Shown here: positions 33,425 to 38,994 of the stretch, one piece after another | How the letters are laid out: every line of letters begins with the position of its first letter | How positions within the stretch are numbered: position 1 is the first letter of the stretch | Assembly: GCA_029263355.1 (NCBI GenBank) | Contig: JAJCXQ010000260.1 | Location: forward strand, 1-38,994 | Reading direction: 5' to 3' | Source: Acidobacteriota bacterium | GTDB taxonomy: Bacteria > Acidobacteriota > Thermoanaerobaculia > Multivoradales > J023 | Length of the DNA stretch: 38,994 nt | Program-made: the position numbers and the translations under genes | Notes under the pieces: generated by a model | The model's input: the letters and a program-made list of their open reading frames with translations, nothing else | Told to the model about the DNA's origin: nothing | Databases searched by the model: none

Positions 33425-34628
33425 GGGGGATCAGCCACCGGTAACGGGTTTCAATCGAGGTCGGATTTTGGCGGCGGTGGGTCTCTTTACGGTGTTGGTC
33501 GTGTTGATCACGTTGTTTGTGGGACGAAGCCGAAAGGCTTCGAGATTCGAAGAGGGCAGCAGTGTGATGTCTCGAGTAACGGACCGTACGCCTCCCGCGA
33601 GAGTGGTCATACCTTTGGACGAGGAGGTGAAGAGTCCAGCGACGTTTGAGCCAGACATGAGCTCAGTGATCGTTCCGCTGGAACCGTATCCGGTGTCCGA
33701 TCCGGTCGGCCCGGTCGAGCTGTTTTCGCAACGTCAACGTGAAGCGTTCGGTGGGCGAGTATCTCCGTCAGAAGGACAGTCCAGCGTTTCGGGGCGTGGA
33801 GGCGGAAGTCGGTCGTCCTTGGGCAGGAGATTCGGCGGTGGAGACTCCGGTTTACCCACGGGCGGTGTTCCACCAGAGCTGGCGGATATTTTCCAAGAGA
33901 TCGAGAGGGAGAGTCAGAAACTCTCAGGCCTTTTGGGAGAAGGTGCATTGAGCCAGGCTCGGCCTGCCGCGTTGCAGATTGGGGCGTCGGTGGCAACGGC
34001 GGAGCCTGAGGAAGATCGTGGTTTTTCGTATCGCCATCGTCGTGCTGTGTCCGAGTTCGTTTTGGATGAGGGTTCTCTCATTCCCGGTGTGCTCGTGACA
34101 GAGATCAATAGCGAGCTTCCGGGTCGGGTGGTGGCCAGGGTTACGGAAGACGTTCGAGACTCGCGGAGGTTTGCGCATCTCTTGATTCCGAGGGGAAGCA
34201 AGTTGCTAGGAGACTACGATTCGGACGTTCGGTACGGCCAGAATCGAGTTGGTATCGGGTGGCACCGGGTCATATTTCCAAACGGTGATTCGGTGGATTT
34301 TTCCGAGTTGCCGGGAGTCGATGCGCAGGGTCGGTCCGGAGTTGGAGACCGCGTGAATCATCACTTGGGGAAGGTTTTTGGCTCTGCCCTTCTGATGTCG
34401 GTGATTTCGGCGGGATTCCAGGCTGCTGATGGTGGCAGGGCAGATACCTTGCGGCTCAGCGCGAGCGAGTTGGCGGTAGATGGAGCGTCCGAAGAGCTTG
34501 AGAGAGCGGCGAGCTCGCTGCTCCGGAGAAATCTCAGCATCCCGCCGACGATACGGATTCGTGCGGGCCAGCGAGTTTCTGTGTTGTTGACCGGCGACGT
34601 CGTGTTCGCCGGCCCGTACCAAAACTAA
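33414..34628 (+). CDS. trbI: TrbI/VirB10-type core protein
   Basis: A 404-residue inner-membrane-anchored protein that spans the periplasm. A cytoplasmic start is followed by a membrane segment (about 18-36), a Pro/Ser/Gly-rich flexible region (about 40-160) and the VirB10 domain. The latter opens with the LIPGVLVTEINSELPGRVV strand, has HLLIPRGSKLLGDYDSDV, IGWHRVIFPNG and GSALLMSVISAG (the antenna-like helical region), and ends PPTIRIRAGQRVSVLLTGDV. Adjacent ATGs lie at 33414 and 33417. It is the last trb gene; a 73-bp gap with small stems (about 34642-34680) separates it from the large surface protein. Confidence 0.92.
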   Translation: MMSKGDQPPVTGFNRGRILAAVGLFTVLVVLITLFVGRSRKASRFEEGSSVMSRVTDRTPPARVVIPLDEEVKSPATFEPDMSSVIVPLEPYPVSDPVGPVELFSQRQREAFGGRVSPSEGQSSVSGRGGGSRSSLGRRFGGGDSGLPTGGVPPELADIFQEIERESQKLSGLLGEGALSQARPAALQIGASVATAEPEEDRGFSYRHRRAVSEFVLDEGSLIPGVLVTEINSELPGRVVARVTEDVRDSRRFAHLLIPRGSKLLGDYDSDVRYGQNRVGIGWHRVIFPNGDSVDFSELPGVDAQGRSGVGDRVNHHLGKVFGSALLMSVISAGFQAADGGRADTLRLSASELAVDGASEELERAASSLLRRNLSIPPTIRIRAGQRVSVLLTGDVVFAGPYQN

Positions 34629-34701
34629 TCGAAGTTCTTTTGTAGCGGCTCTGCGGCTACGCAGAAAAAAGCTGCTCGAACTTGCCTAATGGAGGTGACC
34701 C

Positions 34702-37700
34702 ATGGGTCATTCGTGGCATCGCTTTGTCAATTTCTTGTTGGTGGCGCTGGTTGTATCGGTTTCGCAGCCAGCCCTAGCGCAGTTGAATGTGTTCACAGTT
34801 GGTGACGTCGATTTGGCGGCACCATTAGGCTCGGTGCAGCCGGGTGAGATCTTCCGGTATGAGATCGAGATTGAGTCGGCTTCGCCGATCGTAGGAGCGC
34901 AGGTTGAGCTCCCGGTGCTTCCAGAACTCGAGGTGGTGGCGGGTACCGCGACCACCTCCCAGGGGTTGATCACCTCAGGTGGGTCTGCAGGCGACTCGAG
35001 TTTTCTGGTGGATTTGGGCAACGTGGTCGCAGGTGTGCGATTAAGTCTGTCGATCGACGTGCGGGTCGTCAGCCCATTTCCGACGTGTGAGACGCCGCTC
35101 CTAGTGTTTGCGACGTTGACCGGTACAGGGATCGCTCCCCAAGTCTCAGAAGACGCGGACCAGAACAGCGTCACGACGGATACGGTGGTCGATACAGGTA
35201 CGGCTCTCCAGCACGTGATCACGGTCGCTGAGAGTTCACCCAACGGGTTTGCCGATCCAGGCGAGACGCTGTCTTACAGCGTTTTGCTGAACATCAGCGG
35301 AGACGGATCGCCCGAAGAAATCGGGTGGGTGAGCTCGTTGTCAAACGCTTCGATCACTGTGGGTACCGTGACGGTGTCCGATCCTGCGGTATCAGTGGTC
35401 CGGGGGAACATGGCGGGCGATGTGGTGGTTGAGGTACTGCACTCCTCGCCCGGTGCCTCGGAGAGTTTTTTCATCAACTTCGATGCAGTGGTGGAGTCTC
35501 CGCCAGCAGCCGGAGAGACGGCGGTGACCTTGTCGGGTCGGATGACGTACCCGTGTTTTGTGCCGAACACATCTTCGGTTTCGTTGCCGCTGCCGGGGTC
35601 TCCGCCCGACCTAGCGGTGACGAAGAGCGACAACGGAGCCTTGGCTGTTCCGGGACTGCCAGTGATCTATACGATCACGATTGAAAACATCGGCGCTGGC
35701 GATGCGACGGGTGTAGTGCTCGTTGACGAGATTCCGGCGAACACAACGTTTGACGCCGCGGGTAGCTCGGCAGGCTGGTCGTGTCTTGGACCTGCGTGCC
35801 GTCTGTCGTTGGGCACTTTAGTGGGCAGTAGTGGCCAACAGCAGTTCGATATCGCGTTCTTAGTCGACGATCCGTTGGCGGTGGGTGTGGCCGAGATCAC
35901 TAATGTTGTGCGAGCAAGCGAATCGGGTGGGGGTGATCCAAATCCGGGGAACAACTCGGCGACTGAAGTGACTCCAGTGGACGCCAGTTTTACGGGTCCG
36001 GATCTTGTGCTTAGCAAAGACGATGGCGGTGCGCTGGGCAATGCCGGGTCGGTGACGGTGTATGACATCACGGTGGGGAATGTGGGGAATCGGGATGCTA
36101 CCGGCGTGAGCATCGACGATCTCATTCCCGCGAACACGACGTTTGACGCGGCCTCGAGCTCGGCTGGCTGGAGTTGCGGCTTCGGTGTCTGCCAGCTGAG
36201 TGTCGGCTCCTTGAGTGCGGGTGGAGCGGCGCAGACCTATCAGATCGGTTTCCGTATCGACCTGCCGTTGGAGGCAGGGGTTACGGAGATCTTGAATTCG
36301 GCGAGTGTCGGGGACGATGGCTTGTCCGGTCGGGACTTGGACCTGTCGAACAACACGGACTCTGACATCACGTTGATCGATAGTGGTGGCGGAGGCACGG
36401 GTCCAGACCTAGCGGTGACGAAGGATGACGGTGGTGTCAATACCGATGCAGGGTCGGTAATTGTCTACAGCATCAGCCTCGAGAACGTCGGAAACCAAAA
36501 CGCGACGGGTGTTACGTTGACGGATACGGTTCCTTCCCATACGACGTTCGATTCGGCATCGAGCTCAGTAGGTTGGAGTTGTTCAGGGGGTGCTTGCGTC
36601 CTGCCCGTAGGTGGCGTGGCGGTGGGCGCATCGGCGCAGATATATACGATTGGCTTCCGGGTGGAGTCACCGCTAGCAGCGGGTGTGACGCAGATCCTAA
36701 ACAGCGTCTTGGCGGTCGATGACGGCAGCGGTGGTGCAGACCTGAATCCGTTGAATAACACGGCGGGCGACGTGACGCCGATCGGCGGCGTCACGGGTCC
36801 TGATCTTGTAGTGACGAAGTCCGATGGCGGAATCAGTGCCGATGCTGGTGATGTTGTGGTGTACCGGATCACGGTCCGCAACGACGGCAACCAGAACGCC
36901 TCTGGGATCACGGTGAGTGACGCGATTCCGTCGCACATGAGTTTTGAAGCGGGTTCGAGCACTCCAGCTTGGAGCTGCGCCGGCGGTTCGTGCACGCTGT
37001 CGTTGTCGAATCTGGCAGTGGGCGCCGCGCCGGTAGCGTTGGACCTGGCATTCCGGGTGGACTCACCGCTAGCAGCGGGCGTGACTCAGGTGATGAACAC
37101 GGTCTCAGCGTCCGACGATGGCAGCGGTGGTTCAGACCTGAATCCATCGAATAACACGGCGAGTGACGTGACGCCGATCGGTGGCTCAGGAGGGACGGGT
37201 CCCGACCTTGTGGTGACGAAGTCCGATGGCGGGATCGGTGCCGATGCAGGCGACGTGATTATCTATACGTTGACGCTGGAGAACGTAGGTAACCAGAACG
37301 CGTCTGGGGTGTCCCTGAGTGATGGGATTCCGTCCCACACGTCTTTTGATGCGGGCTCGAGCTCGTCGGGCTGGAGCTGTGCGGGTGGGAGCTGTAGTTT
37401 GCCGGTGGGAAGCTCACCGGTGGGCGTGGCATCTGAGACGTTCACCATCGGTTTTGTGGTGGACTGGCCGCTAGCCGCGGGTGTGACTGAGATCATCAAT
37501 ACGGTCTCAGCGGCCGATGACGGCTCAGGCGGTTCCGATCTGGATCCGTCGAACAACAGTGCGACGGAGCTGACGCCTGTTGGCGGCGATGGTGGCACGG
37601 GCCCTGACCTGTCGTTGACGAAGAGTGACGGCGACGTGAGTGTGGATGCCGGCGATGTGCTGGCATACACGCTGGAGATCGCGAACGGGGGTAATCAAGA

Positions 37701-38994
37701 CGCCTCGGGCGTCGAGGTGAGTGAGCAAGTGCCGGTCGGGACGAGCTACTCATCTGGTGATAGCGATCCTCGTTGGTCGTGCGTTGGCATCTCTGCGGGC
37801 AGTCTCTGCACTCTGAGCCTTGGCGACGTAGCTGCAGGCTCAGCGGCAACGAGCGTAGCGTTCGGTGTGATGGTCGATGATCCATTAGCTTCGGGGCTGG
37901 TGGAGTTGTCGAATACGGCGTCGGTCGCCGATGACGGCTCAGGCGGTTCCGATCTGGATCCGTCGAACAACAGTGCGACGGAGCTGACGCCTGTTGGCGG
38001 CGATGGTGGCACGGGCCCTGACCTGTCGTTAACGAAGAGTGACGGCGACGTGAGTGTGGATGCCGGCGATGTGCTGGTGTACACCCTGGAGGTTGGAAAC
38101 GTTGGCAACCAGAATGGCTCCGGGGTCGAGATCTCGGAGCAGGTGCCGGTGGGCACGACGTACTCCGCACCCGATAGCGACAGCGGGTGGGTGTGCTCCG
38201 CAGTCGCAGCGGGCAGCCGCTGCGTGTTGAATCTGGGTGAGGTCGCCGCGGGTTCGCCGTCTGCCGTCGTTTCATTCGGTGTGTTGGTGGACGATCCACT
38301 GGCATCGGGTCTGACCGAGCTGTCGAACACGGCGTCGGTGAGTGACGACGGCGCTGGCGGCGCGGATCTGAATCCGTCGAACAACAGTGCGACGGAGCTG
38401 ACGCCGTTGGGCGGTAGCTCGGGTGTGGGTCCAGATCTTTGGCTGTTGAAGTCTGACGGCGACGTTAGCGTTGGCGCGGGTGAGGTGGTGGTGTACACGT
38501 TGGATCTGAGCAATGTGGGCAACCAACACGCTAGCGGTGTTGAGCTGACGGAGACGGTCCCGGCACATAGCCAGTTTGTGGCGGTCCAGAGTTCGAGCGG
38601 TTGGTTGTGCTCGGACGTGTCAGCGGGCTCGATATGTACGCTGCCTGCCGGGGAGGTTCTTGTCGGTGCTCCATCCGCTATCTTCACGTTTGCGGTTGAG
38701 GTAGTCGATCCGGTGCCGGCGGGTGTGCTTGAGCTGAGCAACACGGCTTCGGTGAGCGACGACGGCGCTGGCGGCGCGGATCTGAATCCGTCGAACAACA
38801 CGGCGACTGTCGTGACTCCGTTAGTGCAGGGCGGTGTGGACCTGGTGGTCCTAAAGGAAGATCGCGGTGGCCTGGCCACCGCGGGCAAACCGCTCACTTA
38901 CGACTTACTCGTGCGGAATATCGGATCTCGGGACGCGACGGGTGTGGTGTTGCTCGAGACGATACCGGAGGGCACGGAGGCTCCTGTTTGGGCC
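34702..38994 (+). CDS. giant secreted DUF11-repeat protein (3' end outside window)
   Basis: An open frame of 1431 codons without a stop, running off the right edge. The signal peptide is MGHSWHRFVNFLLVALVVSV then SQPALAQ (about 27 residues). Residues 28-300 hold two diverged Ig-like units. From residue 302 there are eight complete DUF11-like repeats and part of a ninth (starts at about 302, 433, 568, 700, 834, 968, 1106, 1244 and 1378). Each is ~135 residues with 'PDLxVTKSDGG', 'AGDVVxYTLxxxNVGNQNASG', 'GWSCxxGxC' (a conserved Cys pair) and 'DLNPSNNTA'. Such proteins form long cell-surface stalks. GGAGGTG 4 nt before the ATG is the strongest ribosome-binding site in the area. It follows trbI by 73 bp. 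A role in cell contact during mating is inference. Confidence 0.85.
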   Translation, partial: MGHSWHRFVNFLLVALVVSVSQPALAQLNVFTVGDVDLAAPLGSVQPGEIFRYEIEIESASPIVGAQVELPVLPELEVVAGTATTSQGLITSGGSAGDSSFLVDLGNVVAGVRLSLSIDVRVVSPFPTCETPLLVFATLTGTGIAPQVSEDADQNSVTTDTVVDTGTALQHVITVAESSPNGFADPGETLSYSVLLNISGDGSPEEIGWVSSLSNASITVGTVTVSDPAVSVVRGNMAGDVVVEVLHSSPGASESFFINFDAVVESPPAAGETAVTLSGRMTYPCFVPNTSSVSLPLPGSPPDLAVTKSDNGALAVPGLPVIYTITIENIGAGDATGVVLVDEIPANTTFDAAGSSAGWSCLGPACRLSLGTLVGSSGQQQFDIAFLVDDPLAVGVAEITNVVRASESGGGDPNPGNNSATEVTPVDASFTGPDLVLSKDDGGALGNAGSVTVYDITVGNVGNRDATGVSIDDLIPANTTFDAASSSAGWSCGFGVCQLSVGSLSAGGAAQTYQIGFRIDLPLEAGVTEILNSASVGDDGLSGRDLDLSNNTDSDITLIDSGGGGTGPDLAVTKDDGGVNTDAGSVIVYSISLENVGNQNATGVTLTDTVPSHTTFDSASSSVGWSCSGGACVLPVGGVAVGASAQIYTIGFRVESPLAAGVTQILNSVLAVDDGSGGADLNPLNNTAGDVTPIGGVTGPDLVVTKSDGGISADAGDVVVYRITVRNDGNQNASGITVSDAIPSHMSFEAGSSTPAWSCAGGSCTLSLSNLAVGAAPVALDLAFRVDSPLAAGVTQVMNTVSASDDGSGGSDLNPSNNTASDVTPIGGSGGTGPDLVVTKSDGGIGADAGDVIIYTLTLENVGNQNASGVSLSDGIPSHTSFDAGSSSSGWSCAGGSCSLPVGSSPVGVASETFTIGFVVDWPLAAGVTEIINTVSAADDGSGGSDLDPSNNSATELTPVGGDGGTGPDLSLTKSDGDVSVDAGDVLAYTLEIANGGNQDASGVEVSEQVPVGTSYSSGDSDPRWSCVGISAGSLCTLSLGDVAAGSAATSVAFGVMVDDPLASGLVELSNTASVADDGSGGSDLDPSNNSATELTPVGGDGGTGPDLSLTKSDGDVSVDAGDVLVYTLEVGNVGNQNGSGVEISEQVPVGTTYSAPDSDSGWVCSAVAAGSRCVLNLGEVAAGSPSAVVSFGVLVDDPLASGLTELSNTASVSDDGAGGADLNPSNNSATELTPLGGSSGVGPDLWLLKSDGDVSVGAGEVVVYTLDLSNVGNQHASGVELTETVPAHSQFVAVQSSSGWLCSDVSAGSICTLPAGEVLVGAPSAIFTFAVEVVDPVPAGVLELSNTASVSDDGAGGADLNPSNNTATVVTPLVQGGVDLVVLKEDRGGLATAGKPLTYDLLVRNIGSRDATGVVLLETIPEGTEAPVWA
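37513..38077 (+). repeat. two near-identical 151-bp copies inside the DUF11 gene
   Basis: Bases 37513-37663 and 37927-38077 are identical at all but one of 151 positions (a G/A third-position difference). They cover the end of one DUF11 unit and the start of the next, at an offset of 414 bp (one repeat). Other repeats of the gene are much more diverged at DNA level, so this pair is recent. Confidence 0.85.

Noticed and set aside
34629..34700. Rho-independent terminator after trbI
   Set aside because: Only 5-bp stems (GTAGC/GCTAC, TCTGC/GCAGA) and an A-run rather than a T-run on the plus strand; read-through into the DUF11 gene seems possible.
35667..38897. Several long minus-strand frames (up to 383 codons) opposite the DUF11 gene
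   Set aside because: They are mirror images of the repeats, rich in Ser/Pro/Thr, and repeat with the same period. The plus-strand frame has a signal peptide, a strong ribosome-binding site and recognisable domains.
35605..38994. CRISPR-like regular repetition
   Set aside because: The ~400-bp period with diverged units in a continuous coding frame is a protein repeat, not a 25-40-bp repeat/spacer array.

Overview
The window reads as most of the backbone of a self-transmissible plasmid from a Gram-negative bacterium. It has, in order: a small cargo/regulator region (1-5120), a DNA-processing operon on the minus strand (20176 down to 5149), a partition and replication block (21760-25059), and a Trb-type (VirB-like, MPF-T) mating-pair formation operon on the plus strand (25413-34628). 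After that comes a very large secreted repeat protein that runs off the right edge. No rRNA, tRNA, transposase or CRISPR array was seen. The presence of a periplasm and outer membrane follows from the VirB8/VirB9/VirB10 homologues. A host in or near Acidobacteriota (Thermoanaerobaculia-like) is suggested, but not shown, by three things: the style of the TPR protein at 20640, the short C-terminal 'F..SFETG....WS' tail of the secreted protease, and the DUF11 protein.

Transfer. Minus-strand genes run: an unknown gene, a ten-cysteine zinc-knuckle protein, traF (pilin-processing peptidase), traG (coupling protein), a ~960-bp non-coding stretch with a duplicated hairpin element and an oriT-like site, mobC, and the relaxase. 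The relaxase is the most striking item. A MobP-type nickase domain is followed by four tandem TraI/RecD-like helicase modules in one 3352-residue chain, and only the first module keeps intact ATPase motifs. On the other strand trbB-C-D-E-(unknown)-J-L-F-G-I form a tightly overlapping operon, in the gene order of the Ti/IncP Trb systems. TraG would link the relaxosome to this channel and TraF would mature the TrbC pilin.

Maintenance. A ParA plus ParG-like (ribbon-helix-helix) pair lies downstream of an AT-rich, palindrome-rich block that probably serves as centromere. The divergent initiator gene is followed by an origin with six iteron copies (the last four 32-33 bp apart), four TTTTCCACA DnaA boxes and short GC-repeat elements. 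An XRE regulator lies between the origin and the trb operon.

Cargo. A four-gene minus-strand operon (small unknown protein, SWIM zinc-finger protein, secreted zinc metalloprotease with calcium-type repeats, probable lipoprotein) diverges from a small DNA-binding protein across a nearly symmetric two-way promoter. The far left end carries a two-gene RHH operon, a broken reading frame, an XRE regulator and a dif-like 10-6-10 inverted repeat.
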